Origin: Pelecanus crispus
Lineage: Eukaryota; Chordata; Aves; Pelecaniformes; Pelecanidae
Direction: 5' to 3'
DNA length: 64,000 bases
NCBI RefSeq assembly: GCF_030463565.1
Contig: NC_134649.1
Span: forward strand, 31,273,044 to 31,337,043
Within the stretch, counting starts at the first letter, position 1. Each line of letters begins with the position of its first letter. The notes beneath the pieces are model-generated. The model ran no database searches. It saw only the letters and a program-made list of their open reading frames with translations, and was not told the DNA's origin. Shown piece by piece: positions 44,101 through 56,693 of this stretch. Both the position numbers and the translations under genes were made by a program.

Positions 44101-47100
44101 GAAGTGACCTGTAATCAAACTGGTTTCAGCAGTAATGCACACAACTTAAGTGCAAATACTACCCAGAGTAGTTGTCAATCAATATACCAGAGCTCCCTGT
44201 CTGCTGTCATACTCAGAAAGGTGAAAGCCTCACCAGATATGCTGCAGTGACACTAAAGGTGACACAAAGCTGGAACTAGTAATTTGTCCCCTGCCTCACC
44301 ATGAGAGGGGTCTTGTGCCATCACAGCTCCGAAAGCTGCATGCATGTACCGCTCATCTGCTGGAGGCCGAACACTTTGCCATTCACTGTGATACCTTAAT
44401 GCTAGTGACATTATAGGGTCTTCTGAGAAGAATTTCACTTATTCATAAGGTACATTTCATGACTTCAGCCTGACACCCATTTCCTCATGATCAACATCTG
44501 TTTTAGCTAGCTCTTGCAACTGCTTGTAACACCTAACTCTGGACACAGCATTGATCAAATGGTGGATTCCTGAAAGACCTGGTTTTGCCTCAGAGATGCA
44601 GCAAATTCAATTTCTGCTTGCCATCTTGCTGCCAATTGGACAACAGCACAGTGAAAGAACAGTCTGGGCTACTTCCATACACAATTCACTCCTCCAAAAT
44701 TCAGAATTAAAGCTGTGGATGCCTCTTGTATAAGCAGCAAGTTTCCAGTACTACTGTATTTGGACAACTTTGCAAAAAAAGTAGGTCTTTTCAAAGAAAA
44801 CAGTATGTTCATGAGCAAATGCTGCAACATCTCTGTTCCAACAAATCACTAGAATATCATAAATCAGAAGCAGGAAGTTTATCTTAATAAATTTTTGACT
44901 GTTGACACTTAGTCACTAACACTGGAAGTATTTCCCTTTAAATATCAAAAACACGTATTAAAGGATTTTAAAACATTAAGAAAATTCAGTACAGCCATCA
45001 TTTAGGACAGCATTTAGACACCTGAATTTCTCACAACTCTCCAATACAAGTAAAATGTGGGTGCAACAAAATAAGGCAAAGGTAAAACTGCGGTGAAGCT
45101 GCACAGTGCTAAGCAGAAGCACGTGGTCCCATCTAGATCAAAGCATGCTCTAAGTGTCTCATGAGTAATAGACTAGTATCTGTATAGAGTAAGACTTAAT
45201 GCTGTCGCATAAGATTATCAACCCATATACACACAGCTGTCTTCCGGCAGGTAGTCTCTGCTTGTGCAAACCTGAGGCAGTAGGAGTTTTACAGAGGTCT
45301 TGCAAGATTCATCTAGATCTATTTTCCGTTGCTGTGAGACAAAATATGAAAAAGGGAGAAGAATTGGTCACAAAGAGGCAGAGCTTTGCACAGGGATTGC
45401 TTCTCACCCTGTAAAAGGTGACCTCCCAAAGCCTCTTTGACTCTCTCTCCTTTAAGAGGATTATGAATCCTACCCTTGGGAGACCTCTGCTCAGCTACTG
45501 GCCCACTGATACTACACATTAATACTACATCTCATCTCTTCACTCTTAACAGCACAGAGATAGAAGAATTTATAAGGTTACTGCTCAAAGATCAGGACTT
45601 TAAATGGAACCTCTAACGCAAGCAGGGAAAGTCACAGCCAGTGGTGTTTGGTGGGGACTCTGCTTTGTGGCTGCCACATGCCCAGCCGCAGGTCCACTTA
45701 CTGTTTCCCTGATCAAATGCCAGTTCAGCTTATTTGCACATGTAGGCTACTGACTACCCTTGGAAACAGCCAATTAATCAAGGAACAACTGAAAAACAGA
45801 GATCATCATATGCTAAAAAATTAGGGCAAGTCTAGCGAATGCAGTTCACAGCTCTACAGCCCATGCACAGACTGTACCAAACCAAAGTGCTCTCAGCAAG
45901 CAGCAGGCCCAGGTGTATTTTCAAGAAGTGAGGAGCAGCAATGCACTGCAAGAACACACTGGCATCTCAAATGGAAAGCCAAAGAGTATACTGCAGCAAA
46001 TTCAGTTACATCTTTGCTCTCTCAGACTCCAGAAACCAAGAATTTGAGGACAATTCTTCCCCCATTCTTCTAGGTTTTTGCACCTTCCAACAAGACACCA
46101 CTTGGACACTTCTGAATGGAGTCTATGAAGCAAGTCCTGAATGATGCCTAGACAACAGTAACCAGGATATCATTTCCTTTGCCACTTAACAGCACACAGA
46201 TGCAAAGCAATCTATGCTGCCATGCAGGTGAACATATGCAGTTTTTCCTTCATAAAGTAATCAAAGTTAAAATGCATTATGAATTCCATAGTTACGAAAA
46301 CAGTGAAGACTAGACATGAAGAGAAACCTTAACAGGTAGGAACACATTGCCAGCAAGGATGCAGAATCTCTGTGAATGGAGATTTAGGATTAGGTTAGAC
46401 ATATATATGAGCTAATCCCAATGGATACAGTCAGTTCTGATTTGGGACAAATGGTAAAATGTTCTCAGAAGGAAAAAAAAAGTACGTGGCTAACACACCA
46501 GATCTTCTCAAACGCATCTGTAAGAACACTCAACATTTTTTGGCTGTTTCAGACTACACAGTGCAATAGCTAAGCAAAGCCAAGAGTCAAGAGTTTTAAC
46601 CAATAACTGTACAGAGAAGCTACAGGGTTAACCACAGAAGCACAAAAGCCACAAGGAGCTAGACCCATGAAGAATTATTACAAAAGCTGTAAATGCAGAG
46701 GAGCTCAAATTACATTCCTTAAGTAGTTTTGATAAAATAAGAATGATCTACAGCTTTCCAAGAGACCACTAACTGAAAGACAAACATAAGCAGCTTGAGG
46801 TGAACTTGGATTTTTAGTATCTGTTCTCAACTTTTAAATTATGATGCTTTTAAAACAGAAAAAACAGCTTTGATTAAAAAAATCTCAGTTGCTGCAGATA
46901 ATTGATTTCCACAGAAAAATCCACAACTAGGACAAAGCAGAACTTCTAATTGCTATTTTTAATTCTGCAGTGACAAAAAACCTCAAGACAAACATTATGT
47001 AAGACCATTAACCTCTTTGCTCATAACTGGCACCTTAATTTAGCACACTACCACACTTAGATAGCTTAAACTGAATTCTTAATGCCAAAGCATACCACTG

Positions 47101-47130
47101 GCTGCAGCAAGGCAGTAATAGCAATAACGG

Positions 47131-47265
47131 AAAGGAAAAAAAATGCCAAAGGAAAAAAATGCCAAAGGAAAAAAATGCCAAAGGAAAAAAATGCCAAAGG
47201 AAAAAAATGCCAAAGGAAAAAAATGCCAAAGGAAAAAAATGCCAAAGGAAAAAAATGCCAAAGGA
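47131..47265. repeat. Perfect 16-bp tandem repeat, eight copies
   Basis: The unit ATGCCAAAGGAAAAAA starts at 47143, 47159, 47175, 47191, 47207, 47223, 47239 and 47255. The copies are identical apart from the truncated last one; a partial aaagg with one extra A precedes them. As 16 is not a multiple of 3, each frame cycles every three copies. No stop occurs, so both strands show artefactual open frames (47082-47396 and 47035-47363). Confidence 0.97.
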
Positions 47266-47989
47266 AGCATCATATACTGAATTTTGCAATTACAGTTCCT
47301 TGGGCACAGGTAGATATACTGAGCCTGTCCAGCTCTAATGATTCTTTCCAGATTGGTAATCACAAAAAGATTATCAGATGCTCCCTAGTATCTTAAGAAC
47401 ACTGAAGAGAAATCAAAGTACACAGTAGATCTGGACTGCCGGAAAACCTCCAGCTCACCTTTCATACTAGGAAGTGGGTCAAACCCAAAGAGGCTGTAAG
47501 CTGCTGAAAAGGAAATTACTTCACATTTTGAGCAACTGTTTTTCTTCTTTACAAACTAACCTCTCAGCATTCCACACACATCCTCCATGGCAGTTTAAGT
47601 CAGGTATGACTAAAATCTCTAAAACTGCCGTGTATTGTACTTAACTGTAGTTCAGTGGCTATCACACATACAAAAACAAAACAAGGTAATCTTGAAGAAC
47701 GTTCATGTCGCACACCCCCCCAAGAAAAGGCAGATTAATCTTCTACACTGATAATAAGCAAGACTGACGAATTTCAACCAGACAGCCTCTTAAATACTGT
47801 CTTCCATCCATTCTTATTACATCGTGGCAAAGAATGACATCCAGGAGGAAAAGAAAGACTGATTAAGAGCCTACTTTCAGAAGCTATTGCCCTGCTGCCT
47901 GGAAGGAGCTCTCTCTATGAATCACCAGTTCATCCTCCTCTGACTCTGACTCCATTTACTCTTCAGAATTCCCTAATGTGCTTGAATTC

Positions 47990-48660
47990 ATGCTCCACCC
48001 ATCCAGACTGTAATGTCCCAACTTGCACACAAGAATACTGTGGCAGACAGCATCAAAACACTCAGTAAACTTTAGCTAAATGGCCTCTAGTGCTCTTTCT
48101 CATCCACAAATCCCATTATTTTATCACAGAAGACAATGAGGTGGGTCAGACACAACTTACCTTTGGTAAATCCATACTGACTGTTCCCGGTCACATTCCT
48201 TCACATGCCCACAAAGGTGTACCAAAAGGACCTGACCCACGACTATTCCCAGGACCGAAATGAGGCTGACCAGCCCTGGATTATCATTTGAGCCTATTTT
48301 GAAGACAAGTGCAACATTTGCCTTTGTCAAGTGATCAGAGATGTCCCAGCACCTCTGTGACTTTTCAAAGATGGCCAAGACTGGCATCCCTATGACGCAG
48401 CAATCTTAGCACCTTTGGGTGCAACCCATCAGCATGGACTCACATGGCTCAAATTCTCTCAAGTAAAACCTCACTGTGTTTTCATTTGTCTTCGATTGCT
48501 GTTTCCTCTTTGAATGCTGCCTCCAAACACAGGAGCCCAGGAGACCTTACTGCTGAAGACTTAGGCCTAAAAAGCACTGAATACCTCAAACAAGTCTGTG
48601 CCAGCCATCACTCATTCTACCACCTCATCCAGCAGAGTCTTTGTTTAGCCTTTTACTGCT
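47990..48660 (-). repeat. CR1-type LINE fragment (reverse transcriptase region)
   Basis: The minus-strand frame 48387-48157 reads LTKANVALVFKIGSNDNPG and LISVLGIVVGQVLL, matching the CR1 pattern WKKANVTPIFKKGKKEDPGN followed by VSLTSVPGKIMEQILL. The flanking text (ccatccagactgtaatgtcc; ggcctaaaaagcactgaatacc) fits neighbouring CR1 parts in the same order. It is degraded and has the same orientation as IP6K1. Confidence 0.8.
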
Positions 48661-49250
48661 GATGTAGAGGTAGAAGCTACATCATAATTATCAGGGATGT
48701 TGCAACAAGCAGTGTCCTGAGAGAATGTCGCCGTTTCCACAATTCAAAGACAGAAACACAGACCAACATAGCTGAGTTTGTTCTGTCTGTATTCCAGGTC
48801 GTCAAAGAAACCACAGGTCTCTTTGCAGGATGTAAAACCAACTTGCTGGAGAGTTGCATGACCCCATTTCTAAAGCGTTTGGCAAAAAAGCCTCCCTCTC
48901 ACTGTCGGCCAGGCTGAGTGAATTTAGCAAAGGGAAGTCGGCTCTGTAAAGAGCAAACCTAGGCCCTCCTGAAAATCCCTAGGAAAGTTTCATGGAGAAG
49001 CTTCTTTTCAGCTTTAATTAAGAAGAAAAATCTAGATGATGGAATAAGGAACTAAGATTTTTACCCAGTCAGATGCCAACTAGTCAGAATGCCTAGGTGT
49101 AGAAAAGGAGATGCTTTATGATGACTCCATATTCTCATGGTTTTTATATGCATATAATCTCAGCGTATCAGATGAGGGGAACAGCAGGAGAAAACTCAAA
49201 GCTGTTCTAATGCTCCCCAAGAGAAAGGAGATCCAAAGGACACAAAACAC

Positions 49251-49822
49251 TTGCAGCCTAGGTCATTGCTGCAGGCTTCTGGCATTGAGCAGGCATCTCA
49301 TTGTGCCATGCTCACACTGCCAAAGCGATGGCAGTGCCTGCTGTGTCTGAAAGCTAGCACGGAAGTGTTTAACACAAGCAAACAAAAGTACATTTTATCA
49401 AACTCCAGAACTCGCAAGTCTCCCCTGCCCCCTTCTGGGAACAAGGTGGATTTGAAAACTTCAGTATCTATCTCCAATGATAAAATTGTTTTCTTGGGCA
49501 AACAACCAAAAGAAAACCAGAAAGAGCTTTTGCCTCAAGCAGGAGTCCCTTCAGCAAAGACATGGACATTATTAAGTACATCTCCTTCAGCAGCAGAGAC
49601 AGAATCAAACTGGATTTTCTTTACCCATACACTGAAGCTGCTGACAGAAACTCATGCCTGCCAGAAAGTGACAATTCACTACAGCTCAACTGTTATGACT
49701 AAGCCAATTGATTTCTCAGGTCACGATGCAGATGCACAATGCAGTCTCCCTGTCCTTTACCCCACTATCTCCACTACTTTCTTCCCCAAAATAAAGCAAA
49801 ATTAAAAACAAAAAAAAAAAAA
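49251..49822 (+). other. Open stretch ending in AATAAA and an A-tract (possible retroposed piece)
   Basis: A plus-strand frame stays open for 184 codons (49251-49805). It is followed at once by aataaa (49790-49795), an A-rich string and 13 A at 49810-49822. A stop-free run of this length is not improbable in 64 kb, and the protein resembles nothing I know. The hexamer plus A-tail suggests a retroposed transcript, but no target-site duplication was recognised. Confidence 0.25.
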
Positions 49823-52419
49823 GATAGCAACTACAGCAAAACTTGCATGATATGCACTAACTGCTCATAAACCTTCTCCACAAGTTACGGAAACCACATT
49901 CTATTAAGCTGCTGACTGAGACCTGACTTAAGCAAAAATCCCTTTGCAGTGACTTGCCACCCCACGTATTTATGTTGAGATCTTAAAGGCAAAAGACAAA
50001 CAGACCTCATTAGGGCCAGGAGAAAAATTCTCCCACTTGCCTCTTCCTACCACTGCTAACAAGGAAAACATTGTGCTCCTGTTTGTCCATGCATTTTTGC
50101 ATTTCACAGTGTAAGAGGAGGAGGAAAAAAAAAAAAAGAAAGAAAAAAAAAAAAAAAAGAGTTGCACTTTCCTCTTCACCTCCAGAGTGCAGTCCTGCAA
50201 TACTCTGCTACTCAGAAAAGTTAAGCAGATATTCAAACACTTTTCATTTGCCTCTGCTTCACATGCGGGCTACTGAGGAGGAAGGCTAAGCAAAGACCCT
50301 ACATCCCACTCCCAACTGTGACAAGGAGAACGGAATTTCCAAGCAATGGAGCACGGCTACTGTTAAGCAGCCATTTAGGATCTGTGAAGAGAAATGCTTC
50401 TCATTTTGAAGAGACTGACCGTGCAGTAGAGATCCAGGAACTCTATCCAAAGAGCACATCGTGAGCAAAGACACGTTCAGTGCTCTCCCCTCCCTTCACA
50501 GAGTCAGCTGGTAAGGAGCAGAAGCTGGCTCCAGTACTCAGGAAGCAGCACAAATGTTTTGTTTCCCAGGAATTAGGACAACATCTAGATTTAAACCTAT
50601 CAAGCCTGAGAGTTATGCATCAAAGCCAAACACAAACTCGCCACAAAGAACCATCACAAGCAAGCTAATCTCACCCTTAAAGCCATTCAAAACCAGCATT
50701 TAATTTGGTTTGCTTAAAGCTCACTGTAAAGCAGCTTTACAATTCCTACAATATGCTGTGGGCTGTGACACCACTCTGATCCATCTCCTCCTCAGATCTA
50801 TACATTGCCCTTTTTCGGAGCTGTCTGAGAGTTAATTATATGGAAGTGAACAGTGCTAGATAAAGGAATTCCAAGCAATTGGCTCTCTTAAAGGAACTGA
50901 GGACTACAGGACTCTGCCTTCAAGAAATCTGTAGCAATGCCCATTCAGTACAACTCATGCTGTTCGAAAGAGAATGAGCTTAAGATCCAAACAAGCAAAC
51001 ATCAGTACTACACCCATGTTCTCACTTGTGGCCAGAAACAAACATATGCTTAGCCATGGTGTGGGTTCTACCTCTGCCTCTTGTCACCACTAGACCACAT
51101 CAGAGTAGCAGCCTGACCTGAGGAAGTTCTGACAAAACTGCAGGTGATAAACATACAGCAGCTTTGAACAAAAAGATTAATACTCTGACTTTAATACATT
51201 GTCTGCATAAGCTCCACCTACAGCAAGGCAGTAACAGTAAGCTTCACAGCCTCATGTGATCAGGAATTTCACTACCCAAGAGGACTTTAATCTTACATAT
51301 GCAGGCAGAGACATACCAGTGCATTTCAGCAGTCAGAACCAAGTTTGAGAGTGAATGGAGGGGCACGTGCATTAGAATTTTCTCTGTCTTACTGCGAAGA
51401 TAAAGCTGAACAAACATTTTGCTTCAAGCTACACTTGTCTTTTTCTATGGGGGGGAAGCTGACACCACTTACATTTGGCAGGCCCCAAATGGCATCACAC
51501 AGTTTTACCAGACAGCCCAGCTTTTGTCTGAACACTGTTAAAACATTTCTCCTGTTAAGCCAGGAGAAATACAGCAATTCTTACATCTCTCTCCTGAAGT
51601 TTAACAGGTCAGCAAAGCACTCAGTTGATTTGGTTGAGATATTCTCTAGATAATCATAATCTATCTGAGGCCATCCAAATGGAAAGGAAAGAACTAGGAA
51701 TAGGCTACTGCTTTTGGTGCTTCCACTGAATGTTTCAACGATCTTGGTTAAACCATTCAGTCCCAGTGTACTTCAGCCAAAAGGAACAGCAGGATAGTCA
51801 AGTAAACTATATGTATATTGTTTTGAAAAAACTGCAGTTTGGTGATCATTTTGTTTTCCACGATCCCCTTGCACTCCAGTTCAACTTAGTCGTACCTGAT
51901 AATTAAATTCTCAAGATTTTAAGAATTTGTGTCCTAGTCCATCAATAATTGAATTGAGTTTGTTAATACAGACTCAAATTAGGGCACCTCTTTCAAGTGA
52001 ATGTGGTGCTGTTTGGCTGAAAAACCAAACCCTTTAGCAACTTTCCTGCTCAAATGGCAGAAACGGAAAAGGACAATCTAGGAGCACATCAGTTCCACGG
52101 AAAGACTTAAGAGCATAAAAGCAAGATTATCCAAACAAATTCACTTCACCCTGGTAAACAAATTCTTGTGCCAAAAGCACAAGGAGCAGCTGTTATCCAG
52201 TGGTTTCTTCTGCTAACATAGTTCTGAGACACTGGTATTAAACAAAATTTGGGGCTTTCTTAATCGTCTGAAAAAGGTCAGAGAGGCAGAGAAATCCAAG
52301 GTAGTTAGATGTATAGTACTCCAGATTATACCAATGCTCAGGACACAGCTTTATTTACTGTATGAGAAAAGGGAACCGCAGGTTGCCGTGCGATGCCAAG
52401 TGGACACCCATTCTGAAAT

Positions 52420-52560
52420 AGATATAGCAAGGTTTGTAGGGATAGGTAAAATCTTTTATTAGACCAACTGATAGAGGATGCCCTTCTCTCCTGCTGCAAC
52501 CCCTTCTATTTTTATGCTGCTGATGAAAAAATTAATTCAGCTGGAAAAGACATATTTTGG
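52420..52560. repeat. Probable ancient amniote interspersed repeat (family not named)
   Basis: agcaaggtttgtagggatagg followed by taaaatcttttattagaccaactg matches a recurring amniote repeat core that I recall as agcaagatttatagggatagg with atctttcattagaccaac. I cannot name the family. Confidence 0.4.
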
Positions 52561-53019
52561 AGCCCTACTTTTTCTACCTAATCTTTCTTTCCTTGGAAAA
52601 AGCGCTAGTCACAATGACAAACAAAGCACTTGCATCACTGTCTACCTTCTCAATATCCCCAGCAAAACAAGCTTTATTTTAAAAGTGCAGTTTTATCACT
52701 GTAACTGTATCTACATTAAGGGATTCCACTGGCAGAGCTGCACTAGGCAAGGATGAACATGCTGATTAATGCAGCTGTCCCAAGCATTTGTAGCAGAAAT
52801 GACCTTATAAGCACATCCACAGGGAGTTAAAGCCACATAATCACGTTGCAAATCCATGCCCCCTACTTGATAGCAGTTTAATTTTCCTAAGCAGATGACC
52901 CTTAAGTGTCATAGACAAGAAAACATGAGCTATAACTTCCCAACTTGACACTTCATTGTGATTTTTTTCATGAGAAAGTACATTCTCATATACAGTACAT
53001 TCTCTTGTATGGTTAACCC

Positions 53020-53145
53020 ACTAAAAAAAAAAAAACAACACCAAAAAAACCCCCCATAAAACCAAAACAAAAACACAGAGAGGAGAAGGAAAGAAAAAAA
53101 TCTGAGCTCCAGTTCGGGGGGGGAGGGGCGGGGGGGGAGCGAAGA
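53020..53145. repeat. Low-complexity A-rich then G-rich tract
   Basis: An A13 run, CA-rich and AAAAC words, then gggggggaggggcggggggg. It is simple-sequence DNA with no coding potential. Confidence 0.85.
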
Positions 53146-56100
53146 AACACTCAATGCAGGTGCTGCAAGAAAGTAAACAATGCTATGGAAAATATAGGGA
53201 TAAAGTGCAACATTTTGGTTTTGAGGTTTTGAATAGGAAATACCTTAAAGTTTCTGTCATAACAAACGTTATAGACTAAGACAGTGCACTGAAGCTAGTA
53301 CATAACTTAAGTAAAATGTATGTTATAGTATCTGATGGCCCTTAAAGCTAAGATAGCAGATTTTGTTTGGAACTAGCTACAATAAAGAGAATTTCATACA
53401 AGGATACTCTCACATCCCTTGCGACATTAAAAAATCCAATATGGCAAAACATACATGACACACAACTCAGGGTCATGGAAGGGATTTTATTCTGAGCCTT
53501 TTGTTATCCTGTTACTCTTCTGGGAATCAGCATAATCTGCAAGGCTCTCAATCACTCACACTGAAAATCTTAAAGCTGTTAAAATACCTCAGGGGTTGTT
53601 CTGTGGCTTGCAGTATGCTCTGGAAGGTAAAGGGCAAAGAATTAACACAGATGCACCCAGATACTTGAGTGAAAATGAAAGGCAATCTGAACCTGAGGCT
53701 ATCTTCTCAGAAGATACACGAATTGGATGGCTAGTCACAGCTTCAAGCTTGGCAAGATGCTATGCATTTTGAAGAGAAAAAAACAAAACTCGGCATTTAA
53801 AAATGTCTGCAAGATCATTTTACCAGACCAGGAGCCAGCACTGCCATCCTTTGGTGCCGCCTTCTAGCAAACATCATGCTTCCGAGGGATCCAACGTAAC
53901 TTTGGCTTTGCAAAAAGAAATATCCAAGGAGAATGGGAGCCCCCAGACGCCAAAGCAACAGTCCCTAAACACAATTCACCCTACTGTATTTCTTAAGCTC
54001 CTTCCAAAGGAAGGGACCTTTAATAATCCAAATCATCACTATTACTCGCCTTACACACTGACACTGGACAGCAGGCCTCTCTGAATACCACACCAGCCAG
54101 TCCTGTTCTGAAGGTCTGAAACAGAAGACGACTCCTTTTCAATCAAATTAAGTGAAGAATCAAACGAAGCATATATTTAACTTCCTCTTCACTGCAGCAG
54201 CTGCAAACAAGTTCTTGTAAACACTCTACAGGTCACAGATTTCCAGTATCTTATCTAAACGTTAAGCTGCTGAAGTAGAGCTCAAAGCTCTTTCCAACAG
54301 GCTTTCTAGAGCACCACTTATAACCACTGAGGCCACTGGCTAAGTAACAGAGCTGTAAAGCCAAAGCAAAAAGAAAATCATTTGTTAAACCTGATCTATT
54401 GTCAAATTGGCTTCCATCTATTTATTAAAGTGCAACACCTGCATATACATATATAAATAAATTGCTTCTGCCCCATATGCTAAAAAAGCACAGCACACAT
54501 TCATTTGGAAAACACATAGACTGTGGCAAGTTTGCTATTAATAGCAGGTCTGTCTCAAGTGTGTAAAAGCTACCTTGATTTTTCACACCTTAAACTCCTC
54601 TAAAGACACTGGAACACCGTGTTGCAGCTTCTAACAAAACATCAGTCTGCCAAATCAGATGTATTCTCACAGCTATCTGGGTTACATCATTGACCATATA
54701 TAGCTATGGAAAGCAAATTTACTCTTTAGTTTTCTTCTCCAGTTCAATACGGTATGAGAACAGGTGCCAGAAGTGTACCCTCTCAGACTGAAATTCAGAC
54801 AGACTAACAAGCACTATGGGTAGAAAACAACATGCAGTTCTCTTCTTTGAGGATCGTAAGTAAACTGCAAATGTTAGCAAACCTGAAACAATAGGAATTG
54901 CTTCGCACTCACAGAAGAGTCAGTCTGCCAAGCTCACTACCACAAGACACTGACCTTACCAGAATTTTTAAAAGGTTTTGAATTTTCTTCTGGTTGTCAT
55001 GTCACAATAGAATGAAGTACAAAAAACACAAAAAGTCTGGAAACACTTCACAATCTAACTTGTAACGTTTAATTGCCAGGTTTTAGGAAGATATTTTAAC
55101 TGCAGTGAATAAAGAGCTTGGTTTACTTTTGGCAGGTGAATGATACAATACCCTTAACTATTTTAACTAGGAATATCTGAGTCAAGCTGCATTTACAAGT
55201 CAGAATTAATTTTTAAGATGACTGGTTTTTGTTATTAGGTGAACCAAGTTGCCAATAGGTTCACTGTATTCTCAACTGCTGAAATACATATGAAAGCGTC
55301 AGTCCTAAGGATGCTACATGACTAATGAACAGACCACAGGAACAGAAATACCTGTGATCTTAATTGTTCTTAGCTTTAGTTAAGTAAGGAGAAAAACAGA
55401 AACCCCGAGTGCTGCTATTACAGGGGAAAAAAATACCAGCATGCATAGCACCTGAAGAAGAAAGTGAAAATTATTCAGATTCTGCACAGCGCACAACAGT
55501 GGTACTTATTCAGTCTGACTAATGGAGTTAGAGATTTTCTCTCAGTTCTGTAAAAATAAAAGATGTGTAAACCATGCCTGATAACGCTTACTCGTTCAGA
55601 TTTAGCTTACCTTCAAATTTCAGTAAGTGTATTCAGGTCAACACTTGTGGTAAGAAGTGCGAAACATTAGGACCTCAATTACATAAGATTTGTACCCAAC
55701 CAAAGAAAATACCACTTGCACAGCCTAAGTAAAAACACTTACAATATTTGGTCCAAATGGGAAATATTGTAACCATTCCATTATTTGCAAAAGTAAAGGT
55801 ATCCATAATCATTTTGTATATGGTCACATTTAATCTAAGCAAAATCTGCATATTCAAGATTAACCTGATGTTATGTGTATGATGTGTGAGGGTGTTTAAG
55901 AAACTATCTTAAAAAACTGCGTATGTAGTGTTTCAACACAAACTAAGCTTCAGGCTACTTTAACAATTCTTTTCAGACAGACTCAAAAGACGGAAGTTAA
56001 AAGATCTTTTTTTCCTCCTACATTTGTGGGAGGAGAGAGTCAACACCCATGAATCTGACAGGCACACCTTCCTCAAATCTGCCATGTAGCTTTACACACA

Positions 56101-56681
56101 GACCACATTTTGGAAAAGTGAAATATATCTTCCACTAGGCAGCAAGTGTTGCAAGGGCCTTCCAAAGCTCCAGGACTTTACGAGTTTTACTTACAATCCA
56201 CAACAGTACTCAAACCAACACAAGAGCACAATACCTCATCTTCTGCAATAGCTCCAACATTTTCACTTAAGTTATTCTTTGGTTTGATTCAGCCACTAAG
56301 ATATAGGACTATGTAGCCCCCTAGGCTTCTCTCCCAAATCCTTCCTGCTTTAAATAACTCCCTGACATCTGCATTCACTGGTGCACTGATTTTGGTGCTC
56401 GAAGCTGCTTATCGCCTATAGTTAGCTGTAATGAGATCATGACTGCCTCCCCACACGTGCTTAAGCTGCTTAGACAGTACTGTGAAAGGACACAGAACAA
56501 ACAGCCAGCCCTATCTTCTTGTGCCTTTCTAAGATTTCTAAACTCACTTTTTGAAGCGCTTGACAATACTTTGATACCAACAGTGGACAACGCTAATCGG
56601 AATTAAAGATTACATTATATTTTGCATAAACCCACTCTGGCAGTTTAAAAATGGGAAAAATGCAGCTCAGCACAGACCTAC

Positions 56682-56693
56682 GGGGGGGGGGGG
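56682..56693. repeat. Poly-G run (12)
   Basis: Twelve G followed by aaaagaaa in the AT-rich IP6K1 intron; a simple repeat. Confidence 0.9.

Noticed and set aside
47131-47265. CRISPR array or repeat-spacer system
   Set aside because: The copies are directly adjacent without spacers, and the context is a vertebrate intron.
47035-47396. Repetitive Lys-rich (plus) and Phe-rich (minus) proteins with 16-residue periodicity
   Set aside because: Direct translation of the 16-bp tandem repeat on both strands; no gene structure.
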